Of a DNA stretch of 64,000 nucleotides, positions 55,191 to 63,328 are shown piece after piece (the first letter of the stretch is position 1; every line of letters begins with the position of its first letter). The DNA is taken from assembly GCA_019636035.1 (NCBI GenBank), contig JAHBYI010000003.1, positions 124,001-188,000 of the forward strand. The letters are read 5' to 3'. The position numbers and the translations under genes are program-made. The notes beneath the pieces were generated by a model. That model had not been told where the DNA came from, made no database searches, and worked only from the letters and a program-made list of their open reading frames with translations. This DNA comes from Candidatus Paracaedibacteraceae bacterium. Its GTDB lineage: Bacteria; Pseudomonadota; Alphaproteobacteria; Paracaedibacterales; Paracaedibacteraceae.

Positions 55191-57362
55191 ATGCTGGAAT
55201 ATGTAAAAAAAGCTATTATTAAATTTAGAACACAACGCAATTTGCGTTTTGATATCCTATCCAGTTTTTTTGTTATTCAAGTTTTAACAGCAACGTCAAT
55301 TGTCTACTATACATATACAAACAACACAACATCCATGCTCGAACTTTCTCAACGGATGATGGACGATTTGAGTGAATCAAAAATTGATCGCATTCGTAAC
55401 CGTTTCGAGGGGATTCAAACAGCCACCCTTATGGGGTCTTATATCATAAAAAACCAAACCATGGTTTCCACACAGAATAAAATCCTCTTGGATTACTGTA
55501 TTGCTGTTGTTAAGCAATACCCATCTCTTGAAAGTATTTTTATCGGAACAGAAGAAGGAACATTTTTCCAAGTTAAAATACTTCCGCCAAATTCGACCTA
55601 TCGTACAAACCAACGGCTTTTACCGATAAAAGCAAAAATTGCGGTACGAGTCGTGCAGCGTAATAAAAGTGATGTCTCTGAAACATGGTCATATCTGGAT
55701 GCCGACTCTCACATTTTAGAGACAGAAAAACTGCCCACTTCTCAGGTCAATTATAATCACAAAGTTCGCGAATGGTACCAACGCACCTTACAAACCCGCA
55801 GCCAAATTTGGACAAATATTTACATTTTTTCAACGACTCGACTCCCAGGCGTTGCCAATGCAATCCCCATAAGCACAGATGGGGGTCATTATTTCGGTGT
55901 CATCGGGGCAGACATCCCGCTAGACAGTTTCACCGAAATTCTAAAGAACGTTCACTTTCAAGGATTATCTCTTGTTTTGACGAAAAAAGGTGAAATTGTT
56001 GCCTCTCCCTTTGAAAATCATCCTGCAAAAGTATCCCTGACAGGCGGAGAAACACAACTTGTGACGGTCAATGACCTCGCTGACAAAATACCGGCCGAAG
56101 CCTTTAAAGTATTTAACTCCACCGGGGAGAGAAAATTCATCTTTTCTTATGAAGGCAAAGAGTACATTGCCAACTTTAAAGAATATGACCCGAGCATTTT
56201 CAAAGATTGGGTTTATGTTTTTATTATGCCGATTGACTCCCTGATCGGGCAGATTAAACAGACTCAACAGAACACTCTCATCATTAGTTTCTTTATCTTG
56301 TTCCTATCAATAATCTTTATAACTTATTTAGCACACCGTGTTTCAAAACCAATTATTCAATTAACAAACCAAGCAAATCGAATTTCAAGCTTTGACCTTA
56401 ATTATCCGGAACAAGTTGTCTCTGCAATTCAAGAAATTCAACAACTTCAGTCATCGATTAACGCCATGCGTATTAGCCTTGTCTCGTTTGGTAAGTTCGT
56501 TCCTAAAAAATTGGTTCGCAAACTTTTAGATAATGGAAACGAAGTCAAAATTGGTGGTAAATCAAAAAAATTGACAATTATGTTCACAGATATCGCGGAT
56601 TTCACAACGATTAGTGAAGCCTACCCTGCGGATAAACTCGTCACTCACTTATCCGAATATTTCGAGGAAATTACACGAATAATGGCAGACTGCAACGGAA
56701 CTGTAGACAAATTTGTTGGTGATGCGGTCATGTCTTTCTGGGGTGCTCCGAATCCGGACAAAGATCAAGCTATGAACGGTTGCACAGCAGCCCTTCTTGT
56801 CCAAAAACGACTCAGTGATTTGAATCGCAAATGGCACTTTGAGAAAAAACCTGTTCTCGTCACGCGTATCGGTGTCCATTCCGGAGAGGCCATTGTTGGT
56901 AATATGGGATCAAGTTGGCGCATGATTTATTCTGCCCTTGGTGACAGCGTTAACCTTGCATCACGACTAGAAGGCCTGAATAAAATCTATGGCACCTCTA
57001 TTATCATCAGTGATGATACACTTCATCACATCCAAGATTATGCTATTGTTCGGCCGCTTGATCTTGTTGCTGTCAAGGGCAAGAAAAAAGGCGTGAAGAT
57101 TTATGAGTTGGTTGCTATGAAAAATAGTAATCCCCTCTTGCTACCAACAGATGAACAAATTGATTTCTGCAATCGATTTGATCGTGGCGTTGCTCTTTAT
57201 CGGGATAAACGTTGGGATGAAGCCATTGAAGTTTTCAAAAGTATTGAGGTTAATTATGGTAAAGACCATACAGCAGATCTTTATATTGAGCGCTGTCAAC
57301 AATACAAGAAAAACCCTCCACCCAATAACTGGGACGGTGTTTTTCAGATGAAAGAGAAATAA
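55191..57362 (+). CDS. membrane adenylate cyclase with Cache sensor and HAMP
   Basis: A 723-residue protein with a membrane helix near residues 22-43, a large extracytoplasmic domain of Cache type (about 45-350, with WYQRTLQTRSQIWTNIYIF), a second helix (about 355-380), HAMP (SKPIIQLTNQANRISSFDL) and a class III cyclase domain (about 430-645). Catalytic elements are FTDIADFTTISE (metal Asp), VDKFVGDAVMSFWG (Lys for adenine, second metal Asp), and LGDSVNLASRLEGL (Asn/Arg). A C-terminal helical part (about 650-723) looks TPR-like. It likely makes cAMP in answer to an external small molecule; ligand unknown. No CRP-type regulator is nearby. Confidence 0.88.
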   Translation: MLEYVKKAIIKFRTQRNLRFDILSSFFVIQVLTATSIVYYTYTNNTTSMLELSQRMMDDLSESKIDRIRNRFEGIQTATLMGSYIIKNQTMVSTQNKILLDYCIAVVKQYPSLESIFIGTEEGTFFQVKILPPNSTYRTNQRLLPIKAKIAVRVVQRNKSDVSETWSYLDADSHILETEKLPTSQVNYNHKVREWYQRTLQTRSQIWTNIYIFSTTRLPGVANAIPISTDGGHYFGVIGADIPLDSFTEILKNVHFQGLSLVLTKKGEIVASPFENHPAKVSLTGGETQLVTVNDLADKIPAEAFKVFNSTGERKFIFSYEGKEYIANFKEYDPSIFKDWVYVFIMPIDSLIGQIKQTQQNTLIISFFILFLSIIFITYLAHRVSKPIIQLTNQANRISSFDLNYPEQVVSAIQEIQQLQSSINAMRISLVSFGKFVPKKLVRKLLDNGNEVKIGGKSKKLTIMFTDIADFTTISEAYPADKLVTHLSEYFEEITRIMADCNGTVDKFVGDAVMSFWGAPNPDKDQAMNGCTAALLVQKRLSDLNRKWHFEKKPVLVTRIGVHSGEAIVGNMGSSWRMIYSALGDSVNLASRLEGLNKIYGTSIIISDDTLHHIQDYAIVRPLDLVAVKGKKKGVKIYELVAMKNSNPLLLPTDEQIDFCNRFDRGVALYRDKRWDEAIEVFKSIEVNYGKDHTADLYIERCQQYKKNPPPNNWDGVFQMKEK

Positions 57363-57408
57363 AATTAGTTGACTGATTAGGCAAGACAAGCTATTAATAA
57401 TGACATGC

Positions 57409-57486
57409 GGCGGGAATAGCTCAGTTGGTTAGAGCGCGAGGTTGTGGTTCTCGAGGTCGCCGGTTCGATCCCGGTTTCTCGCCCCA
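57409..57486 (+). tRNA. tRNA-His (anticodon GTG)
   Basis: The anticodon loop TTGTGGT gives GTG. Acceptor arms pair GGCGGGAA with TTCTCGCC, including the extra G at -1 paired with C73 that marks tRNA-His, and one G-U. The D arm AGCTCAGTTGGTTAGAGC and T arm GCCGG-TTCGATC-CCGGT are canonical. CCA is encoded (57484-57486). Confidence 0.95.
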
Positions 57487-57508
57487 TTCATTTCTAAAGT
57501 TTAGCTTG

Positions 57509-58555
57509 ATGAATAATCCAAAAATTCTGAATATTATGCTGAGTCGAGGTCGTGGCGGTATTGAACAAGCCTTTATCAACATTGCGACCATGATTGACAA
57601 ACATACAGACTATGATCAGATGGCTATCCTTGATAAAAAATCCTCCCTATCCCTACCAGATACTATTAAACAAGCAAGAATAAGACAGTCTGCAGACTGG
57701 GATCCATTTGGCCTTTATGCCTTAAAAAAAATTATTTCATCATATAAACCTAACGTTATTTTATGTCACGGCAATCGTCCCCTTAAGATGATGCTAACCT
57801 TACGAAGATTTGGACTTGTATCCGGTCGGATCATTGGTTTTTGTCATAACTATAGCATCAAACACTTAATCAAGGCTGATGCTATTCTTGCAGTATCCCA
57901 GCATATGATCGATGATCATCTGATCCCAGCAGGATTCCAAAAAAATAAGGTTTTTCATCTGCCCAATATGATTGATCTAGTAGATATCAAGCCTATTAAG
58001 CTCAAACCAAAAACGGATACCTTGATTATTGGAGCCATGGGGCGGTTCGTGAAGAAAAAAGGCTTTGAAGATTTTATCCAAGCGATTGGGCTTGTAAAAA
58101 ACAAAATCAAGCTTAAAGTGATCATTGGTGGCTCAGGCCCTGAAGAAGCATCACTAAAAGCATTGACCCAAAAACTGAGCCTTGACGACAGTATTGAGTT
58201 TGTAGGATGGGTACACGACAAACGCGCTTTTTATGATAAACTGAACGTTTTTTGCATTCCATCCTGCGAGGAGCCTTTTGGTATTATTGCCCTAGACACG
58301 CTCGCTTATGGCTGCCCCCTTATCTCTACCTGTGCAAAAGGACTAGCTGAAATCCTAGAGGGACAAAAGTCTGCCGTATTGTGTGAGGTAAACAATCCAG
58401 AAAGTCTAGCCCAAGCTATCCATCAAATAAGTGATTGTTCAGATGACCAGATCAGGAAGATGCAGCTCAATGGCCTAAATTTGGCGCAACGATACAGTAT
58501 GACGACAATACTTAATCGTTTCAAAGAAGTTTTTCCAGAAATAAACTGTCAGTGA
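57509..58555 (+). CDS. family 4 glycosyltransferase
   Basis: A 348-residue GT-B enzyme. The ATG at 57509 is used; an open frame continues upstream but runs through the tRNA-His gene and is not coding. LNIMLSRGRGGIEQAFINIA is the typical GT4 start; GAMGRFVKKKGFEDFIQAI and SCEEPFGIIALDTLAYGCPLIST are the C-terminal donor site. Likely makes LPS or other surface glycan; specificity unknown. It is not in an operon with other glycan genes. Confidence 0.8.
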   Translation: MNNPKILNIMLSRGRGGIEQAFINIATMIDKHTDYDQMAILDKKSSLSLPDTIKQARIRQSADWDPFGLYALKKIISSYKPNVILCHGNRPLKMMLTLRRFGLVSGRIIGFCHNYSIKHLIKADAILAVSQHMIDDHLIPAGFQKNKVFHLPNMIDLVDIKPIKLKPKTDTLIIGAMGRFVKKKGFEDFIQAIGLVKNKIKLKVIIGGSGPEEASLKALTQKLSLDDSIEFVGWVHDKRAFYDKLNVFCIPSCEEPFGIIALDTLAYGCPLISTCAKGLAEILEGQKSAVLCEVNNPESLAQAIHQISDCSDDQIRKMQLNGLNLAQRYSMTTILNRFKEVFPEINCQ

Positions 58556-58568
58556 TTTTTTGTTTATT

Positions 58569-58660
58569 AGAACACCAATATAATCGTTCTCTTTGATTTT
58601 TCCAACAGGGAATGAGGAACAAAATCAACACTTAGCACGTGAGCGATGATGTGATACCCC
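58569..58660 (+). repeat. diverged copy of the dispersed intergenic repeat (copy g)
   Basis: ATATAATCGTTCTC and ACTTAGCACGTGAGCGATGATGTGATAC align with CATAGTTGTTCCGG and ATAAGTACGTGAGCGATGAATGACAC of copy c. Confidence 0.45.
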
Positions 58661-58670
58661 CCTGAAAAGA

Positions 58671-58703
58671 TAATAAAGCCACGTCCAATACGTGGCTTTA
58701 TTA
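58671..58703. terminator. bidirectional terminator between convergent genes
   Basis: TAATAAAGCCACGT (58671-58684) and ACGTGGCTTTATTA (58690-58703) form a perfect 14-bp stem with loop CCAAT. The AT-rich outer arms give a T-rich run in either direction. Confidence 0.8.
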
Positions 58704-58721
58704 TAGGATGGATTCTAAGAG

Positions 58722-59963
58722 TTACATACGAACCCAACGTGAGCCATTCCATCGTTCTTTTTTAGCATTATTGGTACGAACATCACCAACTTGAGGCTGA
58801 CTGCTACCTATAGATTCAAGTTCTCCCGTCCCCTGTTGCTGATCTTTAGCTTGACGTTCTGCTTCTTGTTGTTTGCGAAGTTCTTCTTGAGCTTTAGCTT
58901 GACGCTCTACTTCTTGTTGTTTGCGAAGCTCTTCTTGATCTTTAGCTTGACGCTCTGCTTCTTGCTGTTTTCGAAGTTCTTCTTGAGTTTTAGCTTGACG
59001 CTCTGCTTCTTGCTGTTTTCGAAGCTCTTCTTGATCTTTAGCTTGACGCTCTGCTTCTTGCTGTTTTCGAAGTTCTTCTTGAGCTTTAGCTTGACGCTCT
59101 GCTTCTTCATCAACAGCAGAAACAAATGCTTGAAAGTGATATGGGTTATAATATAAACGTGCTATTCTCGTTGCCCCATCTGGAATATATTGGTGAGAAA
59201 GATGAATATTACCATCTACTAATGGTTTTTTACGGTCAGCCCATGTATAGATTTGCACGCCAATATTATTCAGATACGCAATTGCATCGATTGCAGTGAA
59301 GTTTTGACCTATATCATCATGATTAACACCGCCATCTGGTGCAAACGCCATCATTTCATTATTATCTATATAGGTATCAACATAAGCTAAAAATGCAGCG
59401 CTTGACATACATCGCTTTTTAAAAGTTTCAAATATTTCATTTTCTTTTTCTACTAACTTTGCCTTCTGCAACTCTTCAGGCAATACATCTGTATTTCCGC
59501 CATTTTCTTTTAAAAGGCTATTCCTTTTTTCTTCGAGCTTATCTATCTCGTCTCGAGCTTGCATATACTCATTATAACCAATTGCCACCTTTACTTTTCC
59601 AGATAGTTGTTCCGGATTATGGAACGCAGAAAGAATGTCATTCCCAACCATCCAACGAACAAGAGAATTATTTTTATTTTCACGCAACAACTTTGCTTGT
59701 GCAGCTGCATTCAACCCCATTGAGTTAAAGAAACAAGCCATATTGCTCCCAGAAACATTCTGAATCTTATATTTTTTTCCATTCAGAGAAAAATCACCCC
59801 AAGGCACCCCAGCTTTATTAACAGGGGTAGTATACTGCTGAGGCAAGTCTTTTGTTTGGTCAACAGATATAGCCCCCCAATCCTGATGAGATAATGGATC
59901 ATCAGATGCATAACCTGAAGAAATAGAAAGCCCTAAAACAAGAGAAAGTGTTGAAATAGGCAT
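58722..59963 (-). CDS. secreted OTU-like cysteine protease with 16-residue tandem repeats
   Basis: A 413-residue protein with a signal peptide (MPISTLSLVLGLSISSGYAS). Residues about 58-282 have the order of an OTU deubiquitinase: Cys77 in SGSNMACFFNSMGLN, then strands GVQIYTWADRK and IARLYY, then His276 in NPYHFQAFV. An insert at about 130-185 is a likely coiled coil. From 287 to 377 come five full and one partial copies of a 16-residue unit EAERQAK-x-QEELRKQQ, where x is Ala, Asp or Thr: a highly charged helix. The tail is short. OTU proteases cut ubiquitin chains, which bacteria lack, so a host target is inferred. The OTU call rests on motif order only. It is a single gene; promoter lies in the 270 bases before it. 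Confidence 0.75.
   Translation of the reverse strand: MPISTLSLVLGLSISSGYASDDPLSHQDWGAISVDQTKDLPQQYTTPVNKAGVPWGDFSLNGKKYKIQNVSGSNMACFFNSMGLNAAAQAKLLRENKNNSLVRWMVGNDILSAFHNPEQLSGKVKVAIGYNEYMQARDEIDKLEEKRNSLLKENGGNTDVLPEELQKAKLVEKENEIFETFKKRCMSSAAFLAYVDTYIDNNEMMAFAPDGGVNHDDIGQNFTAIDAIAYLNNIGVQIYTWADRKKPLVDGNIHLSHQYIPDGATRIARLYYNPYHFQAFVSAVDEEAERQAKAQEELRKQQEAERQAKDQEELRKQQEAERQAKTQEELRKQQEAERQAKDQEELRKQQEVERQAKAQEELRKQQEAERQAKDQQQGTGELESIGSSQPQVGDVRTNNAKKERWNGSRWVRM
58833..59105. repeat. 48-bp coding tandem repeat (5 full copies plus part)
   Basis: The 48-base unit codes for 16 residues of the OTU-like protein. Copies differ by a few bases (for example TTTGCG/TTTTCG), and alternate Ala/Asp/Thr codons at one place. 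Copy number is likely to vary by slippage or recombination in steps of 48, keeping frame. Confidence 0.9.
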
Positions 59964-60232
59964 TTTACAAATCCTATAAAATTATATACATTGATGACAT
60001 AGTATTTTATTATGACCAAATCAACTATATTTTGTGATTTTTATCTAAAAGAAATAATACGAGCAAATATTTGTTAGAATATATAACTTAATACAACTAA
60101 ATAGCAAGAATAAAACAGGGGAAGTACAACCTGAATTAAGCGATTGCAATATTAGATTTAATTCCCGTGCTTAGTTACGTATAAGATTCCGAACAAGGAA
60201 ACACAGCAAGAGTTTTCTAGCCTGAATAACCC
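59964..60232. other. AT-rich intergenic region
   Basis: 269 bases between the OTU-like gene start and the flhB end. Presumed promoter of the former. No repeat or RNA seen. Confidence 0.4.
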
Positions 60233-61309
60233 TTAAAAATATGGGCTCTTCAGGTTCATAACGAATCGGATAACTTCCGCCACGGCTTGGTAATGCTCCG
60301 GTGGGATTTCTTGTTCTAAATCCACACTAGCATACAAAGCACGCGCCAAAGGTGGATTTTCATAAATTGGCACGTCTTTTTCTTTGGCCAACTCACGAAT
60401 CTTGAGGGCAATGTTGTCGACACCTTTAGCAACAACAATCGGCGCATTCATGGTTTCGGCTTCGTACTGAATGGCAACGGCAAAGTGAGTTGGGTTTGTA
60501 ATGATTGCCGTTGCCTTACCCACGGCTTGTTTCAGGTTCTGCTTAATGCGTTGTTCTGCAATCTGCCGGCGTTTTCCTCTGATTTGCGGATCTCCTTCCA
60601 GATTTTTATGCTCCCGTTTAACTTCATCTTTTGTCATACGCAACGATTTTAGAAGCTCAAACTTCTGAAACAAATAGTCCATAATTGAGATAATCGCCAT
60701 TGCCGAGACAACAATAACAATTGAACGCGTCACATAGGTGCCAATCGTGCCCAGCACTTTGTCAGCAGGTAAGTAGATCATTCCGGCCACTTCATCTAGT
60801 TTTGCTCGGAAAAAAATATAAAGAGCAAACCCCACAATCGTAATCTTGAATAATCCCTTGATAAATTCAACCAGCGATTTCTTAGAAAACAGCCGCTTAA
60901 AACCCTTCATCGGCGACAATTTCCCCAAATCCATTTTAAGAGTTTGGGTTGAAATTGCAAATTTTGTTTGAAAAAAACCGCCAGCCAAGGCCGCAGCCAT
61001 ATAGAACCCTAATAAAGGCAAACTCAGCAAGAAAAAATCAAAGACAATTTTCCACGCTAACGCACTCAATGTACTCGCATCCACTAAAAATTGATCCGGG
61101 GTAGCAATATATTGAGTAAAGTTCTTGCGAAATTTTTGCCCCACATACCAAGCAAACATCATAATCGTCAGCCCAGCCGTCCCGAGCATCATCCAGTGAA
61201 GAATTTCGCGGGAATAGGCGATCTGACCTTTTTTAAAAGCCTCATCAATCCGATGCTGAGTCGGTTCCTCAGTCTTGGAGCTTTCGTCTTCTTCGCTACC
61301 TTCAGCCAT
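60233..61309 (-). CDS. flhB: flagellar type III export switch protein FlhB
   Basis: FlhB gates the flagellar export apparatus and switches substrate from hook to filament. The 358-residue protein has four membrane helices (about 31-50, 85-115, 140-165, 185-215) and a cytoplasmic domain with the self-cleavage site NPTH in AIITNPTHFAVAIQYE (about residue 268). The N-terminal EDESSKTEEPTQHRIDEAFKKG is the usual opening. It overlaps fliR by eight bases. FlhB rather than a virulence SctU homologue is indicated by the fliQ-fliR-flhB order and motif details, but cannot be fully excluded. Confidence 0.93.
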   Translation of the reverse strand: MAEGSEEDESSKTEEPTQHRIDEAFKKGQIAYSREILHWMMLGTAGLTIMMFAWYVGQKFRKNFTQYIATPDQFLVDASTLSALAWKIVFDFFLLSLPLLGFYMAAALAGGFFQTKFAISTQTLKMDLGKLSPMKGFKRLFSKKSLVEFIKGLFKITIVGFALYIFFRAKLDEVAGMIYLPADKVLGTIGTYVTRSIVIVVSAMAIISIMDYLFQKFELLKSLRMTKDEVKREHKNLEGDPQIRGKRRQIAEQRIKQNLKQAVGKATAIITNPTHFAVAIQYEAETMNAPIVVAKGVDNIALKIRELAKEKDVPIYENPPLARALYASVDLEQEIPPEHYQAVAEVIRFVMNLKSPYF

Positions 61310-62063
61310 GGCCTATTCCCTGTAAAAAATCACGAAAATGATCCATAAAAACCGTCATAATCGTTCCGATAATGGCGGCCAACAACATAAACCCAAGGAA
61401 AACTTGAACAGGCATGAACATAAAATAGACTTGCATCTGCGGCATCAAACGACTAACAAGGCCTGTGCTAACATTCAATAAGGTTCCGACAATCATCACG
61501 GGAAAGGCTAATTTAACCCCCAACCAAAAGCTATCAGCAACAACGTTAACCATAGCCTTGGAAAAATCACCCATCAGAATTGCCCCTTGCATCGGAAAGA
61601 CTTCGTAAGAATGAATAAGGCCTGCGAAAATCAGGTAGTGCGTATTCGTTGCAAACATCAAAGCCGTTGCACCAAACATCAGGACAGTTCCAATAGCCGT
61701 ATCCGAAGTCCCCAAGGACGGATTTAAAAGTGACGCCCCTGACAGAGATGTATGCAACCCGATAATGTTCCCTGTTATCTGAAGCGCATCTAATAAAATA
61801 CGTGTCATGACGCCCAAAAACACCCCAAAGAATATCTCACGACAAATATAAAGAACCGTTAGGGGGGATAAAAACTCTTTGACAGGAACCCCTTGCGACA
61901 CAAGTGGCGTAATCACCAGCGTCACAACAAACGCAACCATTAAACGGATGCGTGCCGAAACGAAACTTTCGCCAATCCCGGGAAAAAAGAGGAAAAGACC
62001 GCTCAGGCGCATAAAGACGAAAAAGTATTCATAAATCTCTTGGAAATAGAAAGTATACGTCAT
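61302..62063 (-). CDS. fliR: flagellar export protein FliR
   Basis: A 253-residue, six-helix membrane protein of the export gate. It has RLSGLFLFFPGIGESFVSARIRLM and the GVFLGVMTRILLDALQITGNIIG loop that is typical of FliR, and a long C-terminal hydrophobic pair. It overlaps fliQ by four bases and flhB by eight, so the three are co-translated. Confidence 0.92.
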   Translation of the reverse strand: MTYTFYFQEIYEYFFVFMRLSGLFLFFPGIGESFVSARIRLMVAFVVTLVITPLVSQGVPVKEFLSPLTVLYICREIFFGVFLGVMTRILLDALQITGNIIGLHTSLSGASLLNPSLGTSDTAIGTVLMFGATALMFATNTHYLIFAGLIHSYEVFPMQGAILMGDFSKAMVNVVADSFWLGVKLAFPVMIVGTLLNVSTGLVSRLMPQMQVYFMFMPVQVFLGFMLLAAIIGTIMTVFMDHFRDFLQGIGHG

Positions 62064-62326
62064 TGCCGATCAGTAATATGTCCATAAAGTTCATGCGTTA
62101 ACCCCGACAGCGTCGCCCCGATAAAGGGCATCGAAAACGCAATAACAACGAAAAGGACAATCATCTTAGGGACAAAGGTTAACGTCGTTTCTTGAATTTG
62201 CGTCAAGGCCTGAAATAAAGAAATAATGACACCCACAACCAGTGCCGCCAAGAGCATCGGCAATGAAATTTTAACAATAGCGATCATCGCATGATCAAGA
62301 ATTTCTAACACAAGTTCCGGTGTCAT
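62060..62326 (-). CDS. fliQ: flagellar export protein FliQ
   Basis: An 88-residue, two-helix gate protein. LALVVGVIISLFQALTQIQETTLTFVPKMI is the family signature part (shown across about residues 23-52), preceded by a first helix. First gene of a fliQ-fliR-flhB operon; other flagellar genes are outside the window. Confidence 0.93.
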   Translation of the reverse strand: MTPELVLEILDHAMIAIVKISLPMLLAALVVGVIISLFQALTQIQETTLTFVPKMIVLFVVIAFSMPFIGATLSGLTHELYGHITDRQ

Positions 62327-62367
62327 AAAATTTACTCAATATTTTTATGAATTCCACTAGTTTAATA

Positions 62368-62397
62368 TTGACACAGACCATAAAAAAACGATAGATG
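62368..62397 (+). promoter_or_regulatory. candidate promoter for rplU-rpmA
   Basis: TTGACA at 62368-62373 and TAGATG at 62392-62397, 18 bases apart. A small hairpin-like CGCAGTC/GGCTGTG sits in the leader at about 62413-62430. Confidence 0.45.
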
Positions 62398-62469
62398 TAG
62401 TAAGATAATTAACGCAGTCTTTAAGGCTGTGTTCTTTTTGTGTTTTCTTTTAAACAGAGAGTTTAAAAT

Positions 62470-62787
62470 ATGTTTGCAATAATTAAGACCGGTGGTAAGC
62501 AATATAAGGTCGCCGAGGGAGACGTTATTCGTCTCGAAAAACTCGACGCCCAAGCCGGCAGCAAAGTTGAATTTACAGATGTTATTCTTGTCAACGATGG
62601 CAAGAAAGACCATATCGGTGAACCAACTGTCGCTGGCGCCACAGTAACAGCAACTGTCGAAGAACAGATGCGTGATCGTAAAGTGATTGTTTTCAAGAAG
62701 ACCCGTCGACACAACTATCGTCGTAAAAAGGGTCATCGCCAACACTTGACAGTTGTCAAGATTACAAAAGTGGCACTTGGAAAGTAA
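62470..62787 (+). CDS. rplU: 50S ribosomal protein L21
   Basis: L21 of 105 residues with [18 protein letters not shown] and the C-terminal [19 protein letters not shown] signature. Binds 23S rRNA with L20. First gene of rplU-rpmA. Confidence 0.97.
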   Translation: MFAIIKTGGKQYKVAEGDVIRLEKLDAQAGSKVEFTDVILVNDGKKDHIGEPTVAGATVTATVEEQMRDRKVIVFKKTRRHNYRRKKGHRQHLTVVKITKVALGK

Positions 62788-62810
62788 TCGGGATATAAAG
62801 GAGTAAGTCT

Positions 62811-63068
62811 ATGGCACAGAAAAAAGCTGGTGGTAGTTCCCGTAACGGCCGCGATTCTATGGGTCGCCGCCTTGGTGTAAAAAAGTTTGGTAATGAGCAT
62901 GCGATTGCTGGGAACATTATTGTTCGTCAGCGTGGCACAAAGTTCCACCCTGGTCAAAACGTTGGCATGGGTAAGGATCACACACTGTTCGCCCTTATTG
63001 ACGGTACAGTGACATTCCATTCAGGAGTAAAAAATCGCTCCTACGTTTCGGTTATCCCAACCGTTTAA
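62811..63068 (+). CDS. rpmA: 50S ribosomal protein L27
   Basis: L27 of 85 residues: [39 protein letters not shown]. Its N-terminus reaches the peptidyl-transferase centre; it starts with MAQKK, without the Firmicute-type cleaved extension. Has GGAG ribosome binding site; terminator follows. Confidence 0.97.
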   Translation: MAQKKAGGSSRNGRDSMGRRLGVKKFGNEHAIAGNIIVRQRGTKFHPGQNVGMGKDHTLFALIDGTVTFHSGVKNRSYVSVIPTV

Positions 63069-63100
63069 TAGAAATTTTTGAAAACACAAAAAGCAACTTT

Positions 63101-63127
63101 AGCCGCCCGATTGGGCGGTTTTTTTAT
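63101..63127 (+). terminator. Rho-independent terminator after rpmA
   Basis: CCGCCC (63103-63108), loop GATT, GGGCGG (63113-63118), then seven or more T. Confidence 0.92.
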
Positions 63128-63156
63128 ATAGCCGACCCCTTATAATTATTCCAGAC
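63127..63156 (+). repeat. partial copy of the ATAGCCG palindrome family
   Basis: TATAGCCGACCCCTTATAAT keeps the left arm and the TATAAT part of the palindrome at 27322 and 51351, but the right arm is lost. Confidence 0.35.
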
Positions 63157-63196
63157 GTAAGGATACAAAAAATTGTTGCCCATATGCTTTGTAAGC

Positions 63197-63245
63197 GGCG
63201 GAATCTCCCACCTCGCCCCTTGTGGGAGAGGTGAGGTATTCCGCC
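63197..63245. repeat. two-part hairpin element
   Basis: Outer arms GGCGGAAT (63197-63204) and ATTCCGCC (63238-63245) enclose an inner CTCCCAC (63205-63211) / GTGGGAG (63222-63228) stem. GC-rich in an AT-rich gap, between rpmA and gltX. No T run. Confidence 0.6.
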
Positions 63246-63328
63246 AGTTATCTAGAACAACTACTGGATTTTTTCCTCTCAATCATCTATTTTAAAACAT
63301 AAGTTTTCATTGTAAAGATCATCAATCT

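Noticed and set aside
57425..57508. N-terminal extension of the glycosyltransferase at 57509
   Set aside because: It translates the tRNA-His gene; the family start is at 57509.
58791..59156. Plus-strand open frame with Leu/Phe-rich repeats opposite the OTU-like gene
   Set aside because: It is the complement of the 48-bp coding repeat; the minus-strand gene has a signal peptide and domain logic, this has none.
60233..62326. Virulence-type (injectisome) secretion genes
   Set aside because: The order fliQ-fliR-flhB and sequence details fit flagellar export; no injectisome-specific gene is present.
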